Positions 51,855-61,238 are shown, numbered from the stretch's first letter. The stretch: 64,000 nt of DNA from Demequina aurantiaca (GCF_000975135.1 NZ_BBRF01000003.1:1-64000); one strand, 5' to 3'. Translations and numbers: made by a program. Notes: generated by a model from the sequence alone, not told the origin.

Positions 51855-53014
51855 TGCAAACGCTGCATGATGTGCTTGGCCATTGCTCGTCCGGCCCGGT
51901 TGGCGCCAATGGTGCTGGCTTGGGGGCCGTATCCAGCAAGGAACAGGCCAGGGTGGTCCGCGGACTCACCGTCGCTGACAACGATGCCTCCTCGACTCGT
52001 GTTCAACGCCAGGGGGTCGAGGTGATCGAGTTCCGCGTCGAATCCCGCAGCCCACACCACCGCGTCAAGAGGAATATGAGCACCGTTAGTTGTGATGGCG
52101 CCGTCCGACACGAGCCGCGCGAACATGGGTCGACGGACAAGCACCCCACGCTCGTCAAGCCGGCGCACCATGGCGTTGCGCGGCAACCCGGTCGAGCCTG
52201 CGATGCTCGGTAGTCGACGCCCAGCCCTCGCTGCCTCGTCCTGCCGCCGCACTGCAGCCTTGCCGCGGTCTTGACTCAGGTCTGGGCCCTCGTCAGTGAA
52301 GGCGGGCTCGCGTCGGGTAAACCACTCGGTGTGGGCTCCCACGGCAGAGAGCTCGTCAAGAAAGCCCAGCGCAGACGTACCCGCACCCACGATTGCCACG
52401 CGTTGACCCGCGAAGTCGTGTGCGTCCGAGTATTCGGGAGTGGTCACCTGCCGCCCCGAGAAGACGTCCCGCCCGGCGACAGCCGGAATACGCGGCCGAC
52501 GCCAAGTGCCCGAGGCATTAACGACCACGGCGCTCCGGTAGCGCCGCATCTGCTCCTCCGTGCGAACGGTGACGAGGAAACCACGGGGAGCCTCAACATC
52601 GGCCGTGGTCAAGGCAGTGGCCGCAGAGGTGACGGCAACGACGGTGGCAGGGCGCAGCACCTCAAGGCCGAAATGCCGCTCGTACGCGGCGTAGTACTCG
52701 CGCACCACCTCGCGCGCAGGTTGGTCGCGCGGAGCGGAGGCGAAGGACAACCCCGCTTCGCTCATTCCTGGCAGATCATGAATCTTGTGAGTGTCGCCCA
52801 CGCGCAAGGCACTCCACCGATGTTGCCACGCTCCACCGGTGCTCGGGCCCCGGTCGACAACGAGGACATCCACGCCAGGGAGTAGGCCAAGGCGCGTCAG
52901 GTGGTAGGCGGTGGAAAGTCCCGCCTGGCCCGCACCAATTATGACCACCTGGGTGTCACCAGGTTCAACGGTTGGCACGAGCGGCGACGCCGGGTTGGTA
53001 GGCACGCTAGCCAA
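51851..53014 (-). CDS. Flavin-containing monooxygenase-like FAD/NAD(P) oxidoreductase
   Basis: 387 residues. FAD-binding VIIGAGQAGLSTAYHL is near residue 25, and the NADPH-binding VAIVGAGTSALGFL lies near 190, the two-Rossmann layout of FMO/CzcO-like enzymes. NASGTWRRPRIPAV is the family motif between them, and VVWAAGFDAELDHL the ATG-like motif. It probably oxygenates a small nucleophile or ketone. It overlaps the upstream LLM oxidoreductase by 8 bases, so the two are co-translated. Confidence 0.88.
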   Translation of the reverse strand: MASVPTNPASPLVPTVEPGDTQVVIIGAGQAGLSTAYHLTRLGLLPGVDVLVVDRGPSTGGAWQHRWSALRVGDTHKIHDLPGMSEAGLSFASAPRDQPAREVVREYYAAYERHFGLEVLRPATVVAVTSAATALTTADVEAPRGFLVTVRTEEQMRRYRSAVVVNASGTWRRPRIPAVAGRDVFSGRQVTTPEYSDAHDFAGQRVAIVGAGTSALGFLDELSAVGAHTEWFTRREPAFTDEGPDLSQDRGKAAVRRQDEAARAGRRLPSIAGSTGLPRNAMVRRLDERGVLVRRPMFARLVSDGAITTNGAHIPLDAVVWAAGFDAELDHLDPLALNTSRGGIVVSDGESADHPGLFLAGYGPQASTIGANRAGRAMAKHIMQRLH

Positions 53015-54038
53015 ACGCTGCGTCGACCTGAGGCTTCACGCGGGTGCCCAAGAGTTCGATGGCGGTCATCACGTCGGAGTGTGGAAGTCCCGCCCAGTCC
53101 ATCTGCATCACATAGCGGTCGGCCCCGGTGAGCTGCCCAACGGAGATCAGGCGTTGCGCAATTTCGTCAGGTGACCCCGCAAAGATCATGGCAGCACCGT
53201 CCACCATCCGGTCGTAGTCCGCCCGGCTAGGCACGGACCAGCCCCGCGAAACCGCGCCCCACTCCATGGCCTGTTTCCAGAAAGGATAGAAGGAGTTCTT
53301 GGCGTCCTGCGAACGTTCCGCGATGAGACCGATGGCGGTCATCGTGACGTGTTGGGAGGACTCCGGGTGTCCACTCTGGACCGATGCGCGGCGGTAGAGA
53401 TCGACGAGCGGCGCGAAGCGTTCAGGTTCGCCTCCGATGATCGCGTACACCACGGGTGCACCCAGAGCTCCTGCTCTCACCGACGACTGCGGGTTGCCAC
53501 CCGTGCCAATGGACACGCGCAGATGCGCCCCATAGGGGCGGGGGAGTACCAACGCATTGTTCAGGTCGCTTCGGAAGCGCCCTTTCCATGTGATGGGCGA
53601 TTCCTGATTGAGTTGCAACAGCAGCTGGATCTTCTCGTCGTACAGGGCCTCGTAGTCATTGAGCGACGCGCCAAAGAGCGGGTAACTTTCCGTGAATGAG
53701 CCACGGCCAGCCATGATCTCAGCGCGACCCTCGCTGAGCTGATCCAGCGTCGTGAATTGCTGGAAAAGTCGGACGGGATCCTCGGTGCTCAGCACGGTGA
53801 CCGCGGTGCCCAAGGTAATGCGCTCCGTCAGCGACGATGCCGCGGCAAGGACGGTTCCCGGGTTGGAGATCGCGTAGCCATCGAGGTGATGTTCGCCGAG
53901 CCCATAGAAGTCGAGGCCCACCTGCTCTGCCAACTGGATGCGTTCAAGCTGCTCCTTCAGGCCCTGCGCAACAGGGACGCGAGTGCCAGACTCTCTATCG
54001 AGCCGAAGATCCCCAAAACTCATGACACCGAGTTGCAT
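53007..54038 (-). CDS. LLM-class flavin-dependent oxidoreductase (luciferase-like)
   Basis: 343 residues in a TIM-barrel luciferase-like fold. GLDFYGLGEHHLDGYAIS, ERITLGTAVTVLSTEDPVRLFQQF and GRAEIMAGRGSF are the group markers for FMN- or F420-dependent members. GAGAGG lies about 10 bases before the ATG. Its first-gene position in an overlapping pair with the monooxygenase suggests a joint oxidation pathway. The cofactor cannot be told from sequence alone. Confidence 0.88.
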   Translation of the reverse strand: MQLGVMSFGDLRLDRESGTRVPVAQGLKEQLERIQLAEQVGLDFYGLGEHHLDGYAISNPGTVLAAASSLTERITLGTAVTVLSTEDPVRLFQQFTTLDQLSEGRAEIMAGRGSFTESYPLFGASLNDYEALYDEKIQLLLQLNQESPITWKGRFRSDLNNALVLPRPYGAHLRVSIGTGGNPQSSVRAGALGAPVVYAIIGGEPERFAPLVDLYRRASVQSGHPESSQHVTMTAIGLIAERSQDAKNSFYPFWKQAMEWGAVSRGWSVPSRADYDRMVDGAAMIFAGSPDEIAQRLISVGQLTGADRYVMQMDWAGLPHSDVMTAIELLGTRVKPQVDAAFG

Positions 54039-54125
54039 ATCGAGTGATCCTCTCGTTGGGCGGGTGCTCTCGCGACGCTACCTCACTGCCGGAATGCCCG
54101 GACGACCCAAAATGTTGACGTTTAT

Positions 54126-54878
54126 ATGGCAACGAATGCTCAGTCCTTGTATTCCCCCGTGCGCACCGAATCATCCTCAGCCTCTGACCCCTCGTTGCAG
54201 GCGGATCCACCATCGCACCTGACGAATGAGGCCGAGGCCCGAACTGTTGCGATTTTTGGTGCCGGACGCGTAGGAACGGCACTGGCGCGCGTGCTGGTCG
54301 ACGCAAAATACGATGTGCGAGTGGTGGGCTCTGGGCCCGCGAGTGGCATTGACCTCATTGTGAGCGTGATGGCTCCCGGTGCGGTGGCCATGGATGCCGC
54401 CGCCGCCGTGACTGGGGCCGACATCGTCGTCCTGGCCGTCCCCCTTCACAGGATCGACTCGGTCGAATTCGCGTTGCTGCAGGACAAAGTGGTGGTGGAT
54501 GTCATGAACTATTGGGAACCCATCGATGGTTCGCTCCCTGACTTCGCCGGTGTTCAGGCAACGTCGCCGGTGGTGTCGGATCTTCTTGCGGGTGCTCGGG
54601 TAGTGAAGGCGTTCAATCACATTGGCTACCACGACATCGCGACGGACAGTCGGGAAACGGGACATCCCGAGCGTCGCGCACTTGCCGTCGCCGGCGACCA
54701 CGATGAAGCGGTCGCCTTGGTGCTTGAAATGGTCCACCGTGTGGGCTTTGATGCCGTCTACGCCGGAAGCCTTGCACAATCCGGTCTGCTCGAAGCCGGC
54801 GGACCGATCTTTGGCGTACGTCTTGACCGCGCCGAACTCGAACGCCACGTCACTCAGGACGCCCCTGCTCGTCGCTAA
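54126..54878 (+). CDS. NADPH-dependent F420 reductase-like Rossmann protein
   Basis: 250 residues. A low-complexity Ser-rich N-terminus of about 38 residues precedes the Rossmann fold VAIFGAGRVGTALARVLV. ADIVVLAVPLHRID and VVDVMNYW are typical of Fno/YdjA-like NADPH:F420 oxidoreductase relatives, as is VKAFNHIGYHDI. The start at 54126 has no ribosome binding site and the first conserved residue is much later, so a downstream start is possible. It is divergent from the LLM oxidoreductase. Confidence 0.75.
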   Translation: MATNAQSLYSPVRTESSSASDPSLQADPPSHLTNEAEARTVAIFGAGRVGTALARVLVDAKYDVRVVGSGPASGIDLIVSVMAPGAVAMDAAAAVTGADIVVLAVPLHRIDSVEFALLQDKVVVDVMNYWEPIDGSLPDFAGVQATSPVVSDLLAGARVVKAFNHIGYHDIATDSRETGHPERRALAVAGDHDEAVALVLEMVHRVGFDAVYAGSLAQSGLLEAGGPIFGVRLDRAELERHVTQDAPARR

Positions 54879-54881
54879 AGT
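54876..54881 (+). promoter_or_regulatory. -10 element of leaderless promoter (membrane hydrolase)
   Basis: TAAAGT (TANNNT) overlaps the stop codon of the previous gene and ends 6 bases before the GTG at 54888. Confidence 0.4.
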
Positions 54882-54887
54882 AATGGG

Positions 54888-56618
54888 GTGAGCGAGCACC
54901 CTAACCACCTACCCAAGCGCCTGACTCGGTGGGCTGAAGCGTTCCGGCTCGACTACGGCGGAGTGCTCATTGGCCTGGTATTTCTGGCACTGTCGCTCAC
55001 GCCGTCACTATTGCCGCGACCGCAGGTGGCTCAGGGAGTCATTTCCGGATTGAGTTTTGCGCTCGGCTACGGAGTGGGAGTGCTGCTTTGGTATGTGCTG
55101 CGACGGTTGATCTCGTGGCGCGACCCCGCCCTGGCGCGATGGGGGTGGCCGGTGCTTGGCATCGTGATTGTGACGGGTGCCGTGATTCTGGCACCGTTCG
55201 TGGTGGCATGGCAGAACGGAATTCGCACGACGGTGGGATTGCCCACCATTACCGGATACTCGTGGTTCCTCCTCCTCGTCGTGGCCTTCGGTATCGCAGT
55301 GATTGCCATCGCATTCGGCCGTGGGCTGCGCCTGGCCTATCAGGCGGCGGAACGGCGCAGCGGCCCACTGGTGCGCCGCGTCGCGGGTGACGAGGCCCGT
55401 GAGCACGAGCGCGGCGTCAACGTCGCAACGGACGCAACCTCATTGGCCGTGGTGGTGCTGATCGTCGCGGTCGTGTTGTGGGGCGTGGCCGCGGTGGGGC
55501 TGCAATTTTTGGACCGTGGCTGGAGCGAGTCGAACGCGCACCCAGACCCCGACCTGACAGCGCCTACGTCGTCACTGCGCTCTGGTGGGCCGGGCAGTCT
55601 GGTGCGTTGGGATGAGCTTGGCTTTGCCGGATCGGAGATCGTCGCGAGCGGACCGGATGCGGAGGCCATCGAGGCATTGACCAACCAGAGCGCAAAGGAA
55701 CCGATTCGGGTCTACGTGGGTCTGGAGTCAGCGCCTACCTATGCAGAGCGTGCCGCGATAGCGGTCAATGAACTGCAACATACGGGAGCGGCCGACCGAT
55801 CGGTTTTGGTTGTCGCAGGCACGACGGGTACCGGCTGGCTTGACCCCCAGGCCATTGACTCTGTCGAATATCTTCACGGTGGTGATACCGCGCTAGTCGC
55901 GCTGCAGTACGACGACAAACCGAGTTGGCGTAGTCGCGTGTTCAACCCTGAAGAAGCGGCCGAAGGGGCAAGTGCCCAATTCTATTCCGTGTACGCGTGG
56001 TGGAGCGGGTTACCCGTCGATCATCGCCCCGCACTGGTCGTTTACGGACTCAGCCTTGGGTCGTATGCCATGCAGTCAGCGTTCCCCGATCTCGAGACGC
56101 TGCTCGCGCGCTCGGACGGTGCCGTGTTTGCGGGAACCCCCGCACGCACCGGTCTTTGGGATGGGCTCACCGCACGGCGCGATCCGGGTAGCCCAGTCAC
56201 GCTCCCCACTCTTGACCACGGCCGTCAGGCGAGGTGGTTCTCCGACCCTGCCGACTTCACCAATGCCACGGGGGAGTGGGATTCCCCGCGAGTGGCCTAT
56301 CTGCAACACGGCAACGATCCAGTCGTGTGGTTGAGCGGCTCCATCTTCTGGCAGCGCCCTGAATGGCTTGAGGACGGTCAGCGATCACCCGTCGTCTCAC
56401 CCGACATGCATTGGATACCCGTCGTCACGGGGCTGCAGGCGCTGATCGACTTCACCATGGGCACCGCCGTGCCAGACGACTCCGGTCATAAATACGGATC
56501 GTTGACACTCGAAGCCTGGATCGCGGTGACGGGCGATGGAGGACTCAGCGACCAATCCCTGAGTGCTATCCGCGCGACGATCGCAAGTTACGACTCCCTA
56601 CCGCCCGTCGACCAGTAG
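54888..56618 (+). CDS. Membrane-anchored alpha/beta-hydrolase family protein
   Basis: 576 residues. Four to five transmembrane helices fill about 20-215, matching the alpha/beta-hydrolase N-terminal domain. The C-terminal domain (about 225-570) has the Ser nucleophile in VVYGLSLGSYAMQ and a late DMHWIPVV segment with the likely catalytic His. GTGWLDPQAIDS and VALQYDDKPSWRS are family segments. Often called DUF2319-type in actinobacteria, it is possibly an esterase or thioesterase; the substrate is unknown. Confidence 0.85.
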   Translation: MSEHPNHLPKRLTRWAEAFRLDYGGVLIGLVFLALSLTPSLLPRPQVAQGVISGLSFALGYGVGVLLWYVLRRLISWRDPALARWGWPVLGIVIVTGAVILAPFVVAWQNGIRTTVGLPTITGYSWFLLLVVAFGIAVIAIAFGRGLRLAYQAAERRSGPLVRRVAGDEAREHERGVNVATDATSLAVVVLIVAVVLWGVAAVGLQFLDRGWSESNAHPDPDLTAPTSSLRSGGPGSLVRWDELGFAGSEIVASGPDAEAIEALTNQSAKEPIRVYVGLESAPTYAERAAIAVNELQHTGAADRSVLVVAGTTGTGWLDPQAIDSVEYLHGGDTALVALQYDDKPSWRSRVFNPEEAAEGASAQFYSVYAWWSGLPVDHRPALVVYGLSLGSYAMQSAFPDLETLLARSDGAVFAGTPARTGLWDGLTARRDPGSPVTLPTLDHGRQARWFSDPADFTNATGEWDSPRVAYLQHGNDPVVWLSGSIFWQRPEWLEDGQRSPVVSPDMHWIPVVTGLQALIDFTMGTAVPDDSGHKYGSLTLEAWIAVTGDGGLSDQSLSAIRATIASYDSLPPVDQ

Positions 56619-56627
56619 TCGCCAAGA

Positions 56628-56645
56628 CCCCCAGACCATTGGGGG
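56628..56645 (+). terminator. Probable terminator of the alpha/beta-hydrolase gene
   Basis: A 6-bp stem CCCCCA/TGGGGG with a 6-base loop, 10 bases after the stop. No T-run; moderate support. Confidence 0.45.
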
Positions 56646-56740
56646 AAGCTCGCCGTCCGCTGGATGGGTTTCGCCGGGTGGCTGCACCCTCAATTTGTCG
56701 CGACGTGGGCTGGTAGAGATGCCATTTTCGGCAACGTGTT

Positions 56741-56769
56741 GGTCACGGCAAGGTCACGGAGAGGTCACG
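56741..56769 (+). repeat. Three GGTCACG direct repeats at exact 11-bp spacing
   Basis: GGTCACG occurs at 56741, 56752 and 56763. The 11-bp step puts all copies on one DNA face, as in tandem boxes bound by OmpR/PhoP-type response regulators. It lies about 105 bases before lacI. Binding is inference. Confidence 0.55.
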
Positions 56770-56837
56770 ATTTCTGGCCCCTCAGGGCATCCAGTGCGGC
56801 ATGACTCGGCGGAGGTGGGTATTTGTTGCAGCGCCGA

Positions 56838-56853
56838 ACGCAAGAAATTGCGT
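56838..56853 (+). promoter_or_regulatory. Candidate LacI-type operator, autoregulatory
   Basis: The inverted repeat ACGCAA-GAAA-TTGCGT overlaps the -35 region of the lacI promoter and shares the GCAAGAA half-site with those after lacI. Confidence 0.6.
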
Positions 56854-56861
56854 CGTTTGTG

Positions 56862-56867
56862 TAGGGT
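56862..56867 (+). promoter_or_regulatory. -10 element of leaderless promoter (lacI)
   Basis: TAGGGT (TANNNT) ends 7 bases before ATG 56875. Confidence 0.5.
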
Positions 56868-56874
56868 CGTTTCT

Positions 56875-57885
56875 ATGGCCGGAAGACTTGCAGATGTAGC
56901 CGCCAAAGTTGGCGTGAGTGAAGCGACCGTGAGCCGCGTGCTTAACGGGAAAGCGGGCGTGAGTGAAGCCACGCGTGAGGCGGTGCTCACGGCACTAGAC
57001 GTGCTCGGATATGAGCGACCGAGCAAGCTCCGAGGCGAACGCGCTCGCCTGGTTGGTCTGGTCCTGCCGGAGCTTCAGAACCCGATCTTTCCCGCCTTCG
57101 CCGAGGTGGTGAGCGGGGCGCTTGCCCAGAACGGATACACGCCGGTGCTCTGCACGCAAACGTCCGGCGGCATCGGCGAGGCGGAATATGTCGAACTTCT
57201 CCTGAGCCAGCAGGTCTCGGGAATCGTCTTCGCGGGCGGGCTGTACTCGCAAGCCGATGCGCCTCATGAGCACTATGACCGGCTGCGGGAACTCAACCTG
57301 CCGACCGTCCTCGTGAGCGCGCCCGACGCGGGCATCGACTTTCCAACCGTGAGCGCCGATGACGCGGTCGCCATGGAGCAGGCATGGAATCACCTTGTCC
57401 AACTGGGCCACCGCAACATCGGACTCGTCCTCGGGCCGGCCGACCATATCCCCTCGCGACGCAAGCGATCGGCCGCGAACAAGATGGCGGCGCGCACGGG
57501 GATCGCACTTCCCGAGGCCCACGTGGAGTACTCGCAGTACTCGCTTGAGGCCGGCCAGGCTGCGACCTCGCGGCTCGTGGGTCGCGGGGTGACAGCCGTG
57601 ATCTGCGCATCGGATCCCATCGCACTCGGGGCGATTCGTGCGGTGCGCCGCGCGGGCCTTGAGGTGCCCGACGACGTGTCGATCATCGGCTACGACGACT
57701 CGGCGCTCATGCCAAGTGTGGATCCGCCCCTCACCACGGTGCGCCAACCCATCGACTCGATGGGCCGAATGGTCGTCGACCTGCTGGTGCGCCAGATCGC
57801 GGGAAACGCGGCGCCGTCAGACGAGTACTTCTTCGAGCCCGAGTTGGTGGTGCGCAACACCACCGGCCGTGCAAGAACCACGTAA
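56875..57885 (+). CDS. LacI-family repressor of alpha-glucoside cluster
   Basis: 336 residues from ATG 56875; the open frame extends to 56563 without conserved sequence. The N-terminal HTH and hinge are LADVAAKVGVSEATVSRVLNG and GYERPSKLRGERARLVGLVLP, followed by a periplasmic-binding-like sugar domain (IVFAGGLYSQ, VICASDPIALGAIRA, VSIIGYDDSALM). It precedes the GH13 glucosidase and ABC importer, so it most probably represses them and itself through GCAAGAA dyads. Confidence 0.9.
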   Translation: MAGRLADVAAKVGVSEATVSRVLNGKAGVSEATREAVLTALDVLGYERPSKLRGERARLVGLVLPELQNPIFPAFAEVVSGALAQNGYTPVLCTQTSGGIGEAEYVELLLSQQVSGIVFAGGLYSQADAPHEHYDRLRELNLPTVLVSAPDAGIDFPTVSADDAVAMEQAWNHLVQLGHRNIGLVLGPADHIPSRRKRSAANKMAARTGIALPEAHVEYSQYSLEAGQAATSRLVGRGVTAVICASDPIALGAIRAVRRAGLEVPDDVSIIGYDDSALMPSVDPPLTTVRQPIDSMGRMVVDLLVRQIAGNAAPSDEYFFEPELVVRNTTGRARTT

Positions 57886-57898
57886 ATTCACGCAACGC

Positions 57899-57930
57899 AA
57901 GAAAGTTTCTTACTTACTGTCGAGTTCTTG
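57899..57930 (+). promoter_or_regulatory. Candidate LacI operator(s) before the glucosidase
   Basis: The palindrome AAGAAA-G-TTTCTT (57899-57911) is preceded by GC, giving a GCAAGAAA half-site. A second TTCTTG half-site at 57925-57930 follows. It is about 100 bases before the glucosidase start, in the promoter region. Confidence 0.55.
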
Positions 57931-58009
57931 CATTTACATAGTTCTGTCGTTACGTTCTTCCCACAGGCGCCACCGTGGTCGCCAGTGAGAGAAGGAAGCG
58001 ACAACTCGA

Positions 58010-59704
58010 GTGGACCAGAATCTCCTCGCCGCCGTTGAAGGCGGTCACGACAAACTGGCGTCTTTGAGCTCCGGCGAGAACGTCCTTTCTCCCAGCACCG
58101 AAGATCCGCTGTGGTGGCGCCACGCAGTCATCTATCAGGTCTACGTGCGTAGCTTCGCTGATGGAAACGGCGACGGGACTGGGGACATTGCTGGCCTAAG
58201 AAGCCGCCTGCCGTACCTCGCCGCGCTCGGCATCGATGCGATCTGGATTACCCCGTGGTACGCGTCGCCATTGGCGGATGGCGGCTACGACGTCAGCGAC
58301 TACCGCGCTATTCACCCCGACTTTGGCACCATCGAAGAGGCCGAGTTGCTGATCGCTGAGGGCCTCGAATTGGGGATTCGCACCATCATCGACGTGGTGC
58401 CCAATCACCTCAGTGACCAGCATGCCTGGTTCAAGGAAGCCCTTGCCGCCGGACCCGGATCGCCCGAGCGCGAACGGTTCTGGTTTGTCGACTCCGAGGA
58501 CATCCCGAACCATTGGGTGTCTCCGTTCGATGGCGAGACCTGGACCCAGACCACCAACGAGGACGGCACTCCCGGACAGTGGTACCTCCATCTGTTCACG
58601 CCGGAACAGCCCGACGTCAACTGGAATCACCCAGACGTCCGCAAGGAGTACGAGGACGTCCTCAAGTTCTGGTTCGACAGGGGCGTGGGGGGCGTCCGCA
58701 TCGACTCGGCCGCACTGTTGATCAAGGACCCGGAGCTTTCCGAGGTCGTGGGTGAGCCAGCTGCGGGGGAGCACCCCTGGCAGGATCGCGACGAACTGCA
58801 CGAGGTCTACGCGTCGTGGCGCGCCATCGCCGACAGCTACCCCGGAGCTCGCGCATTGGTGGGGGAGCTGTGGCTGCCGGATGTTGAGCGCTTTGTGCAG
58901 TACATGCGACCCAACGAGCTACACACCGCGTTCAACTTTGACTTCATGTCACGGCAGTGGAGCGCCCAGCAGGTTCGCGAATCCATTGACATGACCCTCA
59001 ACGCCCACGAACCGGTAGGAGCCCCCTCGACCTGGGTGCTCTCCAATCACGACGTCACGCGGCCCGTGACCCGGCTAGGACGCGAAGACTCGACGTTCTC
59101 GTTCCTCACCAAGGAGTTCAACACTCCCACGGACCTCGAACTTGGAACGCGCCGCTCCCGGGCAGCGGCACTACTTACCGCAGCGCTGCCAGGGTCGCTC
59201 TACATCTACCAGGGTGACGAACTCGGACTTCCTGAGGTGGAGAACATTCCCCGCAACAAGATCGATGACCCGATGCACTTCAAGTCCGGCGGCACCAAGC
59301 CGGGGCGTGACGGCTGCCGTGTTCCACTGCCCTGGACGCGCGAGGGCTCGTCTTACGGCTTTGGTGAGGACGGTGCATCGTCCGCTTGGCTTCCGCAGCC
59401 GCACGGATGGGCGAACCTCTCCGTCGAGGCTCAACTCGAGGACGACAACTCCATGCTGGCCCTCTACACGAGGGCGATCAAGATTCGGCACGAGAGCGCA
59501 GACCTGCGCGAAGGCGGCTTCACCTGGCTCACGTCTGAGCCCGGTGTGGTGGCCTTCCGCCGCGGCGAGTCGCTCACGTGCATCACAAACTTCGCTGATC
59601 AACCCGTGCGACTGCCTGACGGCGCAAGGGTGCTTTTGGTTAGCGATGAGCTCGTCGACGGCGAGTTACCTCAAGATGCCACCGCCTGGCTCGCCGCCAA
59701 GTGA
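58010..59704 (+). CDS. GH13 alpha-glucosidase (alpha-amylase family)
   Basis: 564 residues from GTG 58010 with AAGGAAG about 10 bases upstream. A (beta/alpha)8 GH13 enzyme: WWRHAVIYQVYVRSFADGNGDG, read as WWRHAVIYQVYVRSF, then DVVPNHLSDQ, nucleophile Asp in GVRIDSAALL, acid Glu in LVGELWLPD and the stabilising Asp in SNHDVTRP. No signal peptide, so it acts inside the cell on imported alpha-glucosides such as maltose or isomaltose. First structural gene of the cluster; a 4-base overlap leads towards the binding-protein frame. Confidence 0.92.
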   Translation: MDQNLLAAVEGGHDKLASLSSGENVLSPSTEDPLWWRHAVIYQVYVRSFADGNGDGTGDIAGLRSRLPYLAALGIDAIWITPWYASPLADGGYDVSDYRAIHPDFGTIEEAELLIAEGLELGIRTIIDVVPNHLSDQHAWFKEALAAGPGSPERERFWFVDSEDIPNHWVSPFDGETWTQTTNEDGTPGQWYLHLFTPEQPDVNWNHPDVRKEYEDVLKFWFDRGVGGVRIDSAALLIKDPELSEVVGEPAAGEHPWQDRDELHEVYASWRAIADSYPGARALVGELWLPDVERFVQYMRPNELHTAFNFDFMSRQWSAQQVRESIDMTLNAHEPVGAPSTWVLSNHDVTRPVTRLGREDSTFSFLTKEFNTPTDLELGTRRSRAAALLTAALPGSLYIYQGDELGLPEVENIPRNKIDDPMHFKSGGTKPGRDGCRVPLPWTREGSSYGFGEDGASSAWLPQPHGWANLSVEAQLEDDNSMLALYTRAIKIRHESADLREGGFTWLTSEPGVVAFRRGESLTCITNFADQPVRLPDGARVLLVSDELVDGELPQDATAWLAAK

Positions 59705-59748
59705 GACACATGTGGAACGCGAGACAACAACCAATGAAGGGGAAGACA

Positions 59749-61167
59749 ATGAAGTCACTCAATAAAGTGGTCACGGTTGGCGCCGTTGCCGCACTGGCGG
59801 TCACCATGACCGCATGCTCATCAGACGACAGCCCGGAACCGTCGACGAGTGCAACGGACGCAACGACGTCCAGCGCAACTGCCGACGCAATGGAGCCCGT
59901 CACCATCAAGGTGGTCAGCCTTATTCCTGGATCCGACCAGGCTGCGTTCGACGCGTTCGACGCCCAGGTCGCACAGTTCGAGGGCCTCTACCCGAACATC
60001 ACGGTGGAGTCGGAAGAGTACGAATGGACCGGTCCAACGTTCGCAGCGCAGCTCGCAGGTGGCACGCTTCCCGACGTCTACACCATTCCGTTCACGGACG
60101 GCCTGACGCTGCTCGCCAACGGCCAGCTCGCAAACATCACCTCTCAGGTGAGCGAACTGCCTTACGCGAACGACTTCAACCCGAACGTGCTCGCACAGGT
60201 GCAGGACGCCAATGGTGACGTGTTCGGCCTCCCGACCGCTGCCTACGGATCCGCACTGCACTACAACCGCGCATTGTTTACCGAGGCGGGCTTGGACCCG
60301 GACCAGCCGCCGACCACCTGGGACGAGGTGCGTGAGGACGCCAAGGCGATCTCCGACAAGACCGGCAACACCGGCTTTGCGCAGATGGCCGCCAGCAACA
60401 CTGGTGGATGGCAGCTGACCGTTGCGACCTATGCGCGTGGCGGACGGATGCAGACCGAGGACGCCGACGGCAAGATCGCCGTCACCGCCGACAACGACGC
60501 CACCAAGGCGGCTCTGGACTACTTCCACCAGCTGCGCTGGGAGGACGACTCCATGGGCTCTGACTTCCTGCTTGATTGGGGAACCATCAACCAGGCATTC
60601 GGCGCTGGCCAGGTGGGTATGTACACCTCTGGTTCCGACATCTACACCAACCTGATCCAGGCGCAGGGAATGAACCCTGACGACTACGGCGCGACGGTTA
60701 TCCCGCTCGAGGGCGACGACTCCGGAACGCTGGGAGGCGGCACCATTGCTGCCGTCAACGTCAAGGCTTCGCCCGAGGTTCAGAACGCCGCGGTGAAGTG
60801 GATCGACTTCTACTACATGCAGAAGCTCGTCGACCAGGATGCCGCCGTTCTCGACGCGAAGACTCTCTCCGAGTCAGACCAGGCTGTGGGAGTGCCAGCA
60901 CTTCCAATCTTCTCCAAGGAACTGTTCGACCAGTCCCGCGAGTGGGTTGCCGACTACATCAATGTTGACCAGGATCACGTCAGCTACTTCAACGACGCGA
61001 TCTTCGACCAGGCCGTGGTGCCCGAGCCCAAGGCTCACACTCAGGAGCTGTATGCGGCTCTTGACACGGTCGTCCAGTCGGTACTGACCGACGAGAACGC
61101 TGACACCGATGCGCTGCTGAAGGATGTCAATGTTCAAATCCAGGCGTTGATCGACGCCGACGCTTAA
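59749..61167 (+). CDS. Sugar ABC transporter solute-binding lipoprotein
   Basis: 472 residues from ATG 59749 (GAAGGGGAAG upstream); the frame starts at 59701. The signal peptide VVTVGAVAALAVTMTAC ends in a lipobox-like MTAC, so the protein is lipid-anchored on the outer face of the membrane. A Ser/Thr/Ala linker and an extracellular family-1 binding fold follow (VESEEYEWTGPTFAAQLAGG, LPDVYTIPFTDGLTLLANG, VFGLPTAAYGSALHYNRALF). The likely ligand is an alpha-glucoside, judged from the neighbouring glucosidase. Confidence 0.9.
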   Translation: MKSLNKVVTVGAVAALAVTMTACSSDDSPEPSTSATDATTSSATADAMEPVTIKVVSLIPGSDQAAFDAFDAQVAQFEGLYPNITVESEEYEWTGPTFAAQLAGGTLPDVYTIPFTDGLTLLANGQLANITSQVSELPYANDFNPNVLAQVQDANGDVFGLPTAAYGSALHYNRALFTEAGLDPDQPPTTWDEVREDAKAISDKTGNTGFAQMAASNTGGWQLTVATYARGGRMQTEDADGKIAVTADNDATKAALDYFHQLRWEDDSMGSDFLLDWGTINQAFGAGQVGMYTSGSDIYTNLIQAQGMNPDDYGATVIPLEGDDSGTLGGGTIAAVNVKASPEVQNAAVKWIDFYYMQKLVDQDAAVLDAKTLSESDQAVGVPALPIFSKELFDQSREWVADYINVDQDHVSYFNDAIFDQAVVPEPKAHTQELYAALDTVVQSVLTDENADTDALLKDVNVQIQALIDADA

Positions 61168-61238
61168 TCTGGTGCCCGTCTTGCCGGCGGCACGCGAGTG
61201 TCGCCGGCAAGAACCACCCGAAAGGACCAACCAGCACC

